From Eubacteriales bacterium (lineage in GTDB: Bacteria; Bacillota; Clostridia; Acetivibrionales; JANLFN01), in NCBI GenBank assembly GCA_024655885.1, contig JANLFN010000001.1, positions 1 to 64,000 on the forward strand: a stretch of DNA of 64,000 bases. Direction: 5' to 3'. How positions within the stretch are numbered: position 1 is the first letter of the stretch; each line of letters begins with the position of its first letter. A program made the position numbers and the translations under genes. Of this stretch, positions 7,335 through 15,552 are shown one piece after another. The notes under the pieces were generated by a model that ran no database searches, had not been told where the DNA came from, and saw nothing but the letters and a program-made list of their open reading frames with translations.

Positions 7335-9416
7335 ATGGAGGAAAACATCGACGGTATTTTGAAAAAGCCGGTACAATTTTTAAAAGGCGTGGGTGAAGCC
7401 AGGGCAAAGCTGTTTCAGAAACTGGGGATATTTACGGTAGAAGATGTGCTTACCCACTTTCCGAGGGAGTATGAAGACAGGAGGAGACTGAAAAAGGCGG
7501 CGGAGATGCAGGATAATGACACCTGTGCCTTTGAAGGCGTTGTCAGGTCTAAAGTGGAGGTGACCAAGCCAAGAAAGGACCTTTCAATCTACAAGCTGAG
7601 TATCGGGGATGATACGGGGATAATCACGGCAGTCTGGTTCAACCAGCATTATATAAAAAATGTGTTTGCCCCGGGGGAAAGGTATGTTTTTTACGGAAGG
7701 ATAAGTAAAAGGTTCAACCGGCTGGAAATGCAAAACCCGGTATATGAAAAAATCGAAGAGGGAGAGATGAAGGATGCCTGCCGGATCGTTCCCATATATC
7801 CCTCTACACATCAGCTGTCCCAGAATATTCTAAGGTCTGTCATAGGCAGTGCCGTTAAAGCGGTGGAGGGAAGCCTTGAGGAAATCCTTCCCCAGTGGAT
7901 TCGCAGCCGGTACAAGCTGAGTGGGGTCAATTACTCTCTCCGGAACATCCATTTCCCCCAGAGTGAGGAAGACTTCAAAAAAGCCAGGTTCAGGCTGGCC
8001 TTTGAAGAATTGCTGCTTCTGCAGCTGGGGCTTTTGAGCATAAAGAGGGCATCGGAGGAGACAAAATCGGGCATCTGCTTTAAAACCGTAGACGAAATGG
8101 CTGCCTTTATGGACAATTTGCCCTTCCAGCTTACAGATGCCCAGAGGAAAGTATTTGCTGAAATTGAAAGGGATATGGAAAAGCCTGTGGTTATGAACAG
8201 GCTTGTACAGGGGGATGTGGGCTCAGGTAAGACCGTGGTGGCCGTACTTGCACTTTATAAAGCGGTGAAAAGCGGGTTCCAGGGGACCCTGATGGTCCCC
8301 ACCGAAATACTGGCGGAGCAGCATTTTTCTTCCATTTCCAGACTCTTAGAAGGCTCGGGCATCAAAACCGCCCTTTTGACGGGGAGCCGGACCGGAAGGC
8401 AAAAGGACCTGCTTTTGGAAGAAATAAGCGAGGGACGTATCGACATTGTCATAGGCACGCATGCCCTGGTCCAGGAAAAAGTGAAATTCAAGAACTTAGG
8501 ACTGGTCGTTACCGATGAGCAGCACCGCTTCGGGGTAAGGCAGAGGGCCGCACTGTCCCGGAAGGGGGATAGTCCCGATGTATTGGTAATGACCGCTACT
8601 CCCATACCGAGAACTCTTGCACTGATTTTATACGGAGATCTGGATATTTCGGTCATAGACCAGCTTCCGCCGGGCCGCAAACCGGTGATGACCTATGCGG
8701 TGGATGAAAGTATGCGGGATAGGGTGAACGGTTTTGTGAGAAAAAAGGTATCGGAGGGAAGGCAGGTATACATCGTATGCCCTCTTGTGGAAGAGTCGGA
8801 TACGGTGGAGGCAAAGTCGGCCATGGAGCTGGCGGACAGGATTGCCGGGCAGGATTTTAAGGACCTTAAAGTGGGGCTTATTCACGGAAAGATGAAATCC
8901 AGGGACAAGGATGAAATCATGAAGAGCTTTGTTGAAGGCAGAATCAGTATTTTAGTGTCTACAACCGTCATTGAAGTGGGTGTGGATGTTCCCAACGCAA
9001 CCCTGATGATTATCGAGAATGCCGAAAGATTCGGCCTTGCCCAGCTTCACCAGCTGAGGGGAAGAGTGGGAAGGGGAGAGCATCAATCCTACTGTATTTT
9101 GTACAACCAGGGCAAAACAAGGATTTCCAGAGAGAGAATGAAAATTATGGAAAAAACCGGCGACGGGTTCCTGATAGCGGAAAAGGACCTTGAACTGAGG
9201 GGGCCGGGAGAGTTTTTCGGAACAAGGCAACACGGGCTCCCCGATTTGAAAATCGCAAACCTGTACAAAGACCTGGATATTTTGAAAATGGCCCAGGAGG
9301 CTGCCCTGGAGCTTATAAAAAATGACAGGTTTCTTAAAAAGGAAGAAAATGCGGGGCTAAAAAAGCGCATAGCTGAAAAATTTAGAGAGAAAATAAACGG
9401 TTTAAGTCTGAATTAA
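7335..9416 (+). CDS. recG: ATP-dependent DNA helicase RecG
   Basis: A 693-residue branch-migrating helicase that remodels stalled replication forks. The N-terminal wedge/OB-fold domain (about 55-250) is followed by a superfamily 2 helicase core: Walker A GDVGSGKT near 297, a DEQH box (motif II), TATPIPRT (motif III), and QLRGRVGRGEHQSYC in the second RecA lobe. The C terminus has the RecG-typical LRGPGEFFGTRQHG. Length is normal. The ATG at 7335 has only a weak site (GGAGCTGG). It is followed by rsmD and coaD on the same strand. Confidence 0.95.
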   Translation: MEENIDGILKKPVQFLKGVGEARAKLFQKLGIFTVEDVLTHFPREYEDRRRLKKAAEMQDNDTCAFEGVVRSKVEVTKPRKDLSIYKLSIGDDTGIITAVWFNQHYIKNVFAPGERYVFYGRISKRFNRLEMQNPVYEKIEEGEMKDACRIVPIYPSTHQLSQNILRSVIGSAVKAVEGSLEEILPQWIRSRYKLSGVNYSLRNIHFPQSEEDFKKARFRLAFEELLLLQLGLLSIKRASEETKSGICFKTVDEMAAFMDNLPFQLTDAQRKVFAEIERDMEKPVVMNRLVQGDVGSGKTVVAVLALYKAVKSGFQGTLMVPTEILAEQHFSSISRLLEGSGIKTALLTGSRTGRQKDLLLEEISEGRIDIVIGTHALVQEKVKFKNLGLVVTDEQHRFGVRQRAALSRKGDSPDVLVMTATPIPRTLALILYGDLDISVIDQLPPGRKPVMTYAVDESMRDRVNGFVRKKVSEGRQVYIVCPLVEESDTVEAKSAMELADRIAGQDFKDLKVGLIHGKMKSRDKDEIMKSFVEGRISILVSTTVIEVGVDVPNATLMIIENAERFGLAQLHQLRGRVGRGEHQSYCILYNQGKTRISRERMKIMEKTGDGFLIAEKDLELRGPGEFFGTRQHGLPDLKIANLYKDLDILKMAQEAALELIKNDRFLKKEENAGLKKRIAEKFREKINGLSLN

Positions 9417-9420
9417 AAGA

Positions 9421-9448
9421 TTGACAATTGAGAATGATATTATAAAAT
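9421..9448 (+). promoter_or_regulatory. Candidate sigma-A promoter for rsmD
   Basis: TTGACA (9421-9426) and TAAAAT (9443-9448) are 16 nt apart, just after the recG stop codon. If used, transcription starts near 9455, close to the ribosome binding sites of rsmD. Confidence 0.4.
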
Positions 9449-9481
9449 AACAATAGGAGACAATTTAATGGAGGAATACAT

Positions 9482-10054
9482 ATTTTAAGAGTAATTTCCG
9501 GCACCGCAAAAGGACATAAGCTCAAGACCGTAAAAGGGGATACAACCAGGCCCACATCGGACAGGGTAAAGGAATCCCTGTTTAATATTCTGGCGGGTCG
9601 GCTGAAGGACGCGGATGTACTTGACATATACGCAGGGACGGGAAATCTTGGGATAGAAGCGCTGAGCAGGGGGGCAGGAACCGCCGTATTCGTGGATAAA
9701 AGCCGGGAGTGTACAGATATCATAAAGGACAACCTGGTGCATACAAAGCTGGTTGAAAAGGCGACGGTTATAACGGCGGATGTGGACACTGCACTCACAA
9801 GGCTGGCCCAAAGCGGGAAACAATTCGACCTGGTTTTTGCGGACCCTCCCTATAATAAAAATATCTTATTCGACACGTTAAATAATTTGGTTAATCATGA
9901 TATAATGAAAGACGGGGGAATTGTTGTTGCCGAAAGAGATGTGGATGACCCGGTTCCTCTGGAAGCAGGGTTCCTGAAGTTGTACCGGGAGCAGAAATAC
10001 GGGGGCACGGTATTGTCGTTTTACATATGGGAAAAAGCGTCGAACGAAAAATAA
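9482..10054 (+). CDS. rsmD: 16S rRNA (guanine(966)-N2)-methyltransferase RsmD, non-canonical start
   Basis: About 190 residues. The protein runs from [10 protein letters not shown] through the SAM-binding [10 protein letters not shown] to the catalytic FADPPYN motif, a full RsmD. It methylates G966 of 16S rRNA during 30S assembly. No ATG, GTG or TTG exists in frame between the stop at 9443 and a GTG deep inside the protein (9692), which would remove the SAM site. GGAGG at 9470-9474 is 7 nt before an ATT at 9482, my tentative start. Alternatively the ATG at 9468 (site AGGAGA) would read MEEYIF then stop; one extra T in the T4 run 9483-9486 would join it to RsmD. A sequencing or assembly indel, or an ATT start, are the options. 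Confidence 0.85.
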   Translation: MLRVISGTAKGHKLKTVKGDTTRPTSDRVKESLFNILAGRLKDADVLDIYAGTGNLGIEALSRGAGTAVFVDKSRECTDIIKDNLVHTKLVEKATVITADVDTALTRLAQSGKQFDLVFADPPYNKNILFDTLNNLVNHDIMKDGGIVVAERDVDDPVPLEAGFLKLYREQKYGGTVLSFYIWEKASNEK

Positions 10055-10068
10055 GGAAGGTAAAGCCA

Positions 10069-10557
10069 TTGAAGATATGCGTGTATCCGGGGAGCTTCGA
10101 CCCGGTAACAAACGGACACCTAGACATCATACACAGGGCATCGAGGCTATGTGACAAGCTGATTGTTGCGGTATTGGTCAACAGCAGCAAAACACCGGTA
10201 TTCACCTTAGACGAGCGTGTGGAACTCATAAAGCGCGTGGTAAAGGATCTCCCTAATGTAGAAATTGAAAGTTTTTCCGGCCTTTTGATCGACTTTATGA
10301 GAAGAAAAAAAGCCACAGTCATCATCAAAGGGCTGAGGGCGGTTTCAGACTTTGAATATGAACTTCAGATGGCACTGCTGAATAAAACGCTGTATCCTGC
10401 CGTCGAAACCCTGTTTATGATGACCAGCATTAGCTACTCGTATTTGAGTTCAAGCTCGGTGCGGGAAATCGCAAAACACGGGGGAAATATTGATGAGCTT
10501 GTGCCTGAGTGCATAAAAGAGGATATCGTAAAAAAATTCAAAGCGCAACCGGTATAA
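10069..10557 (+). CDS. coaD: Phosphopantetheine adenylyltransferase
   Basis: A 162-residue enzyme of coenzyme A synthesis that transfers AMP from ATP to 4-phosphopantetheine. The nucleotidyltransferase motif [11 protein letters not shown] holds the catalytic TxGH-type His17. [12 protein letters not shown] and [16 protein letters not shown] are also typical. I place the start at TTG 10069, 8 nt after AAGGAAGG. This gives the usual [12 protein letters not shown] terminus, whereas a start at 10027 would add 14 residues inside rsmD. The rsmD-coaD pairing is common in Firmicutes. Confidence 0.95.
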   Translation: MKICVYPGSFDPVTNGHLDIIHRASRLCDKLIVAVLVNSSKTPVFTLDERVELIKRVVKDLPNVEIESFSGLLIDFMRRKKATVIIKGLRAVSDFEYELQMALLNKTLYPAVETLFMMTSISYSYLSSSSVREIAKHGGNIDELVPECIKEDIVKKFKAQPV

Positions 10558-10652
10558 AAAGCAGATAGAGAATAATAGAGGTGCGGGGAGCAGTCAGAAG
10601 CTTGCGGCGTTGATTTGACTTTGAGGGGCAATGAGCCTGGGAGGTAGACCAT

Positions 10653-11090
10653 ATGGAAATACTGAGTATACTGGAAACCCTGGAGGAAGTTGTGGAAAAG
10701 GGCATAAGTGTTCCTTTATCGGGCAGATGCCTGGTGGACAGGGAGGAAATTCTGGAGATCATCAAGGAAATAAGGCTGAAGCTGCCGGATGATATAAAGC
10801 AGGCGAAATGGGTGAAGGAGGAGAGGCAGAGGATACTTCTGGAAGCTCAGAAGGAGGCCAACAATATCATCAAGGATGCCGAGAATCGAATCCTGGCTCT
10901 TGTGGACGAGCATGAGATAACAAAGAAGGCATACGAACAGGCAAATGAAATCATTGCAAACGCCCAGAAAAATGCAAGGGAAATAAGGCTTGGGACCCGG
11001 GAATATGCGGACAGCATACTGGACAAGGTGGAAGAAATATTAAAGGAAACCATTGAGGTCATCCAGAGCAACAGGGAGGAATTAAAGTAG
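10653..11090 (+). CDS. Coiled-coil protein, conserved clostridial neighbour of coaD/ylbJ
   Basis: A 145-residue, charged, mostly helical protein. After a short N-terminal region (1-50) with a GRCLVDREEI segment, residues about 55-145 form a heptad-rich coiled coil (KEANNIIKDAENRI, ANEIIANAQKNAREI), like ATP synthase stalk subunits or DivIVA-type proteins. There is no Walker motif despite such proteins often being named ATPase. ATG at 10653 follows GGGAGGTAG. Its stop codon abuts the ylbJ stop codon on the other strand with no spacer. Function unknown. Confidence 0.75.
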   Translation: MEILSILETLEEVVEKGISVPLSGRCLVDREEILEIIKEIRLKLPDDIKQAKWVKEERQRILLEAQKEANNIIKDAENRILALVDEHEITKKAYEQANEIIANAQKNAREIRLGTREYADSILDKVEEILKETIEVIQSNREELK

Positions 11091-12377
11091 TTATTTCCCG
11101 AGCATCCCGTGAATAAGGCGGATACATAGGGCGATCATTGCCAGAGCTGTAATAAAAATAAGTGCGCCCAGCAGATAGCCGCATGAGCCCCACAGATAGC
11201 CATACCAGTTTGAATTTACCGGAGCTTGCAGCGGTAAAAAGGCCGGCTTTGTTTTAAACAACACGGAGCCGGCTGTTTTAATGCCTATAAAGGTGTATGC
11301 CGCAGAAAAAATTCCCTGTAGCGTTTTCCCCAGAAGATAGGTCTTAATGCTCATATCGGTCCGGCTTGTTATGCTGGCCACCTGCGCGTGCACTGATAAG
11401 CCCGCCCAGCCGATGACAAGACTGGCCCCTGTCAACTGCTGGATAAGGGGAGCCCTGGAGGCGCTGCTCAGCATGTTTGTGCCGGTGGTAATTTCAAAGA
11501 TTCCGCAGAGGGCAGAAGTGACGATATCCTTATGGATGCCCAGGAAAGAGAGAGGAAAGGAAAACAGCTGTGATAAAAACCCAATGATTCCTGTTTCCAG
11601 CAAAAGGTTGATAATGACCGAAAAAAGTATAATAAATCCTCCGATAGCCAGAATCAGCGTGACCGAATTCCTCACGGCTTCCCCCAAAATGACGCCGAAG
11701 GAGAAGTCTTTTGTGCTCCGGTGGTGCAGCAGTGCTTTTTTGAGCCTTTTCCATAAGTCCTTACGGCCGGCGTCTGGATTTATGTTCCCTTTCCTCCGGC
11801 TGTACAGGCCCAAAACCACACCTACGGTAATGCAGGCCAGAATATGGCATGCAAGCATGAACAGGCCTGCTTCAGGCAGCTTGAACATCCCCACCGATAC
11901 CGACCCGATGATGAACAGGGGACCCGAATTGTTAGAAAAGGCCAAAAGCCTTTCGGCTTCCTCTTTTTTGAGCAGGTTTTCCTCCCTTAAATCCGCTGTA
12001 ATCTTGGCACCTACGGGATAACCGCTGGTGATGCCCATGGCGAAGGCAAAGGAGCCGCAGCCCGGAATATTGAACAGGGGGCGCATGACCGGTTCCAGCA
12101 GGATTCCCACCGCCCTGACAAAGCCCGACCGGTTTAAAAGCTCCGAGGCCACGAAGAAAGGAAAAAGGGAGGGGAAAACAATATTAAACCACAGGTTTAA
12201 GCCTTTCAACGCGGCGCTCACCGCCGTATTTGAAAAAGCGATGAGGCACAGCACGAACAGGATGCTGGCCCCGGGAAGCAAAAGGGTCTTCAGCAGGAAA
12301 ACCCTGCCCGGCCTTAAATATAACAGGGTTAAAAACACGAGGACGGCAAGAATAAACAGGATCAATAAAAGCTTCAT
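11091..12377 (-). CDS. ylbJ: Sporulation integral membrane protein YlbJ
   Basis: A 428-residue polytopic membrane protein with about eight or more hydrophobic segments and the nucleoside-transporter Gate-like pattern of the YlbJ family (LNLWFNIVFPSLFPFFVASELL near 60-80, GITSGYPVGAKI near 115, IQQLTGASLVIGWAGLSVHAQV near 310). In Bacillus ylbJ is a sigma-E gene needed for heat-resistant spores. The ATG at 12377 has AAGGGAG upstream on the minus strand. Its 3 prime end touches the stop of the coiled-coil gene, so the two genes converge with zero spacing. Confidence 0.9.
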   Translation of the reverse strand: MKLLLILFILAVLVFLTLLYLRPGRVFLLKTLLLPGASILFVLCLIAFSNTAVSAALKGLNLWFNIVFPSLFPFFVASELLNRSGFVRAVGILLEPVMRPLFNIPGCGSFAFAMGITSGYPVGAKITADLREENLLKKEEAERLLAFSNNSGPLFIIGSVSVGMFKLPEAGLFMLACHILACITVGVVLGLYSRRKGNINPDAGRKDLWKRLKKALLHHRSTKDFSFGVILGEAVRNSVTLILAIGGFIILFSVIINLLLETGIIGFLSQLFSFPLSFLGIHKDIVTSALCGIFEITTGTNMLSSASRAPLIQQLTGASLVIGWAGLSVHAQVASITSRTDMSIKTYLLGKTLQGIFSAAYTFIGIKTAGSVLFKTKPAFLPLQAPVNSNWYGYLWGSCGYLLGALIFITALAMIALCIRLIHGMLGK

Positions 12378-12445
12378 GGACGCTCCCTTTAAAAATAATT
12401 CTTTAACATCTTATTATGAAAAATGGAAAATATGATTGGCAAGAT

Positions 12446-12483
12446 GTGACAGGGGGATGTGACAGGAAGCAGTCCCCTGTCAC
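12446..12483. repeat. Inverted repeat GTGACAGGGG/CCCCTGTCAC
   Basis: Perfect 10-bp arms at 12446-12455 and 12474-12483. The 18-nt loop contains a further partial copy (TGTGACAGGA). There is no T run on either side, so it is not a normal terminator. It lies between the divergent side of ylbJ and the end of ilvE. Its GGGGACAG-type core recurs near 1-30, 40690 and 50890. Confidence 0.6.
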
Positions 12484-12492
12484 CTTTGTGAC

Positions 12493-12526
12493 AAAAAACG
12501 GCGGGAAGAACGCTCCACGCCGTTTT
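12493..12526 (-). terminator. Terminator of ilvE
   Basis: Read on the minus strand, AAAACGGCG (12518-12526 reversed) pairs with CGCCGTTTT (12495-12503 reversed) around a 14-nt loop and runs into six T. It sits 15 nt past the ilvE stop codon. Confidence 0.75.
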
Positions 12527-12540
12527 AACCTGAAAGTACC

Positions 12541-13608
12541 TTACACTTCCACCGTCCACCCGAATTTATCCTCAATCCTTCCGTTCTGTATGCCGGTGAG
12601 GGTGTTGTACAGCTTCATGGAGGTTTCTCCGATTTTTTCATCGTTGATGAGGATCTTTTTGCCTTCCCAGTTGAGTTCCCCGATGGGGGAGATGACGGCG
12701 GCGGTCCCTGTGCCGAAGGCTTCCTCAAAGGTGCCCCTGGCATGGGCGTCGTACAATTCCTGTATGCTGAGTCTTCTTTCGGTCACTTTCATGCCCCAGG
12801 ACTTTAAGAGCTCAATGACCGAGTCCCTTGTAATTCCGGGAAGGATGCTGCCTTCCAGGGAGGGAGTGATGACCTCGCCGTTTATTTTGAAAAATACATT
12901 CATTGCGCCCACTTCTTCAATATACTTCCTCTCTACGCCGTCAAGCCATAAGACTTGGATATATCCTTTTTTCTCCGCTTCAGCCTGGGCTTTCAGGCTG
13001 GCGGCATAATTTCCCAGGGTTTTGGCAAATCCCGTACCTCCTCTGACGGCACGGACGTATTTGCTTTCCACATATATTTTGACGGGGTTGATCCCTCCGG
13101 GATAATAAGGGCCGCTGGGAGAGAGGATGATAATGAATTTATAGGTATTGGAGGGATGTACTCCCAGGAAAGGGTCACAGGCAAAGATAAAAGGCCTGAT
13201 GTACAAGGATGTCCCCTCCCCTTCAGGTATCCAGTCTTTATCCAGATTTACCAGGGTTTTTACAGCCTCTACCGCAAATTTTTCGTCAATTGGGGGAATA
13301 CACATTCTTTCATTGGAAGAATTCATTCTTTCCATGTTTTTTGAAGGTCTGAAAAGAAGAACCCGTCCGTCCTGTGTCCTGTAAGCCTTAAGTCCTTCAA
13401 AAATCGCCTGCCCGTAGTGCAGCACCATGGTGGATGGGTCAAGGGACAGAGGCCCGTAGGGGACGATGCGCGGGTCGTGCCAGCCCTTTCCTTCAGTATA
13501 ATCCATTATGAACATGTGGTCGGTAAAGTACTTTCCAAAGCCCAGATTCTTCGGATCCGGCTTGGGTTTAGGGTTTTTTGCTTTTTCAATGTTGATTTGG
13601 TAAGACAT
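12541..13608 (-). CDS. ilvE: Branched-chain amino acid aminotransferase
   Basis: A 355-residue fold-type IV PLP enzyme that performs the last step of leucine, isoleucine and valine synthesis. Recognisable are YGQAIFEGLKAY (near 66), the PLP-lysine segment NYAASLKAQ (near 200), WLDGVERKYIEEVGAMN (near 221) and GSILPGITRDS (near 254). Length fits the bacterial long-form BCAT. AAAGGAG precedes the ATG on the minus strand. A long hairpin (13670-13751) lies in the upstream region and a terminator follows the gene. No T-box specifier/antiterminator motif was found upstream. Confidence 0.95.
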   Translation of the reverse strand: MSYQINIEKAKNPKPKPDPKNLGFGKYFTDHMFIMDYTEGKGWHDPRIVPYGPLSLDPSTMVLHYGQAIFEGLKAYRTQDGRVLLFRPSKNMERMNSSNERMCIPPIDEKFAVEAVKTLVNLDKDWIPEGEGTSLYIRPFIFACDPFLGVHPSNTYKFIIILSPSGPYYPGGINPVKIYVESKYVRAVRGGTGFAKTLGNYAASLKAQAEAEKKGYIQVLWLDGVERKYIEEVGAMNVFFKINGEVITPSLEGSILPGITRDSVIELLKSWGMKVTERRLSIQELYDAHARGTFEEAFGTGTAAVISPIGELNWEGKKILINDEKIGETSMKLYNTLTGIQNGRIEDKFGWTVEV

Positions 13609-13669
13609 CTGTAATTTGCTCCTTTCGGTTATTAATCATTACGGCATGCGGTAAGAGGCCGCCTTCTTC

Positions 13670-13751
13670 CGGTGTACAGGTCGAAGTGTCTTAAAAAGCA
13701 CCTGCTTCTGCATGAATAAAGGTTTTAAGGCACTTTGACCGCTATGCGCCG
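13670..13751. repeat. Long imperfect hairpin upstream of ilvE
   Basis: Arms 13679-13696 and 13723-13740 pair over 18 positions with only two G-U pairs. The stem extends outward through 13670-13678 and 13741-13751 with a few mismatches. The total is about 26 bp, with a 26-nt loop. It lies 62 nt upstream of the ilvE start, so it would be in its 5 prime UTR or be a stand-alone palindromic repeat. Confidence 0.65.
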
Positions 13752-13949
13752 AAAACTTATTTCTATTATGATACTTTTCAATAAAAAAATCCATACCTTA
13801 TGCTAATTCTTTCTAAACAAGATAGGATAAAGGAATAATTTTCCCACTATATGAGTGGCGGAAAAGAAATTATATTGCTTTTATTTCCACCCTCTTTCTG
13901 CATAATTGCAGGAAAAGTATCATATCATTCTTTTATGCGACAATACCTG

Positions 13950-13978
13950 TTGCTATGGAAAATCTTATTTGGTAATAT
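13950..13978 (+). promoter_or_regulatory. Candidate sigma-A promoter for yqeG-aroE
   Basis: TTGCTA (13950-13955) and TAATAT (13973-13978) are 17 nt apart, 53 nt before the yqeG start codon. The motif is moderate in quality. Confidence 0.4.
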
Positions 13979-14031
13979 TATCTTAACCCCAATGAGTCTT
14001 AACCAAAGAAAAGCTTTCAGGAGGTTTAAGG

Positions 14032-14544
14032 ATGCTGGAAAAGTTTTTCCCGGGTTTTACAACCGAAAAGGTGCAGGACATTGACCTGGACCTGCTCAGG
14101 AGTCATAACATCAAAGGCCTGATTCTGGATATTGACAATACCCTTGTGCCCAATCATGTAAAGGATGCGGACGAGAATGTGATCCGGTGGATTGAAAGAA
14201 TTAAAAACTCCGGATTCAAGGTGTGCATTGTGTCCAATGCGTCGAAAAAGAGGGTTGTCCGCTTCAATGAACGGTTGAAGCTCTATGCCATCCACAGGGC
14301 ATCGAAGCCGGGGACAGCGGCTTTTAAGAAGGCTCAAAAGCTTATGGGCATTGAGCCCGGGGAAACCGCCGTTGTGGGGGACCAAATTTTCACCGATGTC
14401 TTCGGGGGAAACAGGGCGGGCATGTATACCATACTGGTCAAGCCCATTGACCGGAGGGAGCAGCCGCTGACCAGGGTGAAAAGGGTGGCCGAAGGCTTCG
14501 TTCTCTCAAAATTCAGGAAAAGAAAGTTGAAGGTGTCCAAATAA
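14032..14544 (+). CDS. yqeG: YqeG-family HAD phosphatase
   Basis: A 170-residue HAD-superfamily phosphatase (YqeG, HAD IIIA type). The catalytic DxD motif LDIDNTLVP places Asp33 and Asp35 correctly. VSNAS (motif II) and the Lys/GD segment AVVGDQIFTDVFGGNRAG (motifs III-IV) follow. The physiological substrate is not settled; family members include phosphatidylglycerophosphatase-like enzymes. ATG at 14032 follows CAGGAGGT. It is followed by aroE after 86 nt, a pairing also found in other Firmicutes. Confidence 0.9.
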   Translation: MLEKFFPGFTTEKVQDIDLDLLRSHNIKGLILDIDNTLVPNHVKDADENVIRWIERIKNSGFKVCIVSNASKKRVVRFNERLKLYAIHRASKPGTAAFKKAQKLMGIEPGETAVVGDQIFTDVFGGNRAGMYTILVKPIDRREQPLTRVKRVAEGFVLSKFRKRKLKVSK

Positions 14545-14630
14545 AAGAGCCCACTGAGCACTCCCCACGGATGTGGCAAGGCTGCACTGGCGGCTCTGGC
14601 GGTGGGGCGGGAGACGGAGGTGAGAGGAAC

Positions 14631-15512
14631 ATGGAAATGGAAAACAAGGTGACCGGAAAAACAAAAGTGGTATGCCTCATAGGCAACCCGGTTGAGCATT
14701 CGGTTTCACCTGTGCTCCACAATACAATCAGCGGCTGCCTGGGAGTGGACTTGGTCTATACGGCCTTCAGGGTGGATAAGGAGTGCCTGGAAAGTGCGGT
14801 AAAAGGATTGAAGGCCCTCAACGTGGTGGGCTTTAACGTCACTGTCCCCTATAAAAAGGATATCATTGGGTTTCTGGACCATACCTCAAAGGAGGCCCTC
14901 CTGATGGGGGCCGTAAACACCGTGAAAATCACCGACGGCAGGCTTTACGGATACAACACCGATGCCGAAGGCTTTTCAAGGTCCTTTAAGGAGGAGACGG
15001 GAACCGGCTTTGCAGGGAAGAGTGTTGCAATTATCGGTGCAGGAGGCGCGGCAAGAGCCATCGCAATAAAGGCCGCCATGGAGGGCGCAGGAAAAATATA
15101 TTTGATTAACAGGACGCCGGAAAAGGCAAGGGACATTGCTGAAATGGTCAGCAACAATATGGGGACCTCAACCCAATACTGCAGTACCGGCGAGGACGCT
15201 TACATAGACATTCTGGCAAAGTGCGACATCCTCATAAACTCCACTTCCGCCGGCATGTTTCCCCATACCGACGAAGTGCCAGTCCCCCGGCTCCCGGTTT
15301 TCTCGAAAAACCAGATTGTGTACGACGTCATCTATAACCCTTCCAAGACAAGGTTTTTGGCCGAGGCCGAAAAGGCGGGCTGTAAAACCGTCAACGGACT
15401 GGGAATGCTTTTTTACCAGGGGGTTTATGCCTATGAAATCTGGACCGGCATGAATCTTCCCGAGTCCAAAGTCCGGGACCTGTTCCAATCTTTCATGCGG
15501 ATTAAAACCTAA
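14631..15512 (+). CDS. aroE: Shikimate dehydrogenase
   Basis: A 293-residue NADPH enzyme that reduces 3-dehydroshikimate in aromatic amino acid synthesis. It has the substrate-binding GNPVEHSVSPVLHN near the N terminus, the catalytic-lysine segment NVTVPYK, YNTDAEGF, the Rossmann motif GAGGAARAI and the C-terminal NGLGMLFYQGVYAYE. I start it at ATG 14631, preceded by GGAGGTGAG. A longer frame from 14571 would add a low-complexity Gly-rich tail unlike AroE. It leads directly into the pilus cluster, 40 nt before pilB. Its pathway partner aroQ is at 32846. Confidence 0.95.
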   Translation: MEMENKVTGKTKVVCLIGNPVEHSVSPVLHNTISGCLGVDLVYTAFRVDKECLESAVKGLKALNVVGFNVTVPYKKDIIGFLDHTSKEALLMGAVNTVKITDGRLYGYNTDAEGFSRSFKEETGTGFAGKSVAIIGAGGAARAIAIKAAMEGAGKIYLINRTPEKARDIAEMVSNNMGTSTQYCSTGEDAYIDILAKCDILINSTSAGMFPHTDEVPVPRLPVFSKNQIVYDVIYNPSKTRFLAEAEKAGCKTVNGLGMLFYQGVYAYEIWTGMNLPESKVRDLFQSFMRIKT

Positions 15513-15552
15513 ACGGCAGGATCTTGTATAATTATGGCGAAGGGGGGAATTT

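Larger units (their letters stand above)
13609..14031. other. Intergenic region between ilvE and yqeG
   Basis: A 423-nt divergent spacer. It contains the long hairpin at 13670-13751, AT-rich sequence, and a plus-strand promoter candidate at 13950-13978 for yqeG. A 77-codon open frame at 13851-14084 has no supporting features and overlaps yqeG, so I do not treat it as a gene. No clear -35/-10 pair for ilvE was found. Confidence 0.6.

Noticed and set aside
11347-12021. 224-codon plus-strand frame opposite ylbJ
   Set aside because: Antisense shadow of a clear YlbJ coding sequence; no motif.
12378-12420. Sigma-E promoter for ylbJ (TCATATT and CATAATAA on the minus strand)
   Set aside because: The spacer is only about 10 nt, too short for the sigma-E consensus.
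13615-13850. T-box leader for ilvE
   Set aside because: The minus strand lacks the conserved TGG-N-ACCGCG segment and a specifier loop.
13851-14084. 77-codon frame before yqeG
   Set aside because: Overlaps the yqeG start, lacks a ribosome binding site, and contains the putative yqeG promoter.
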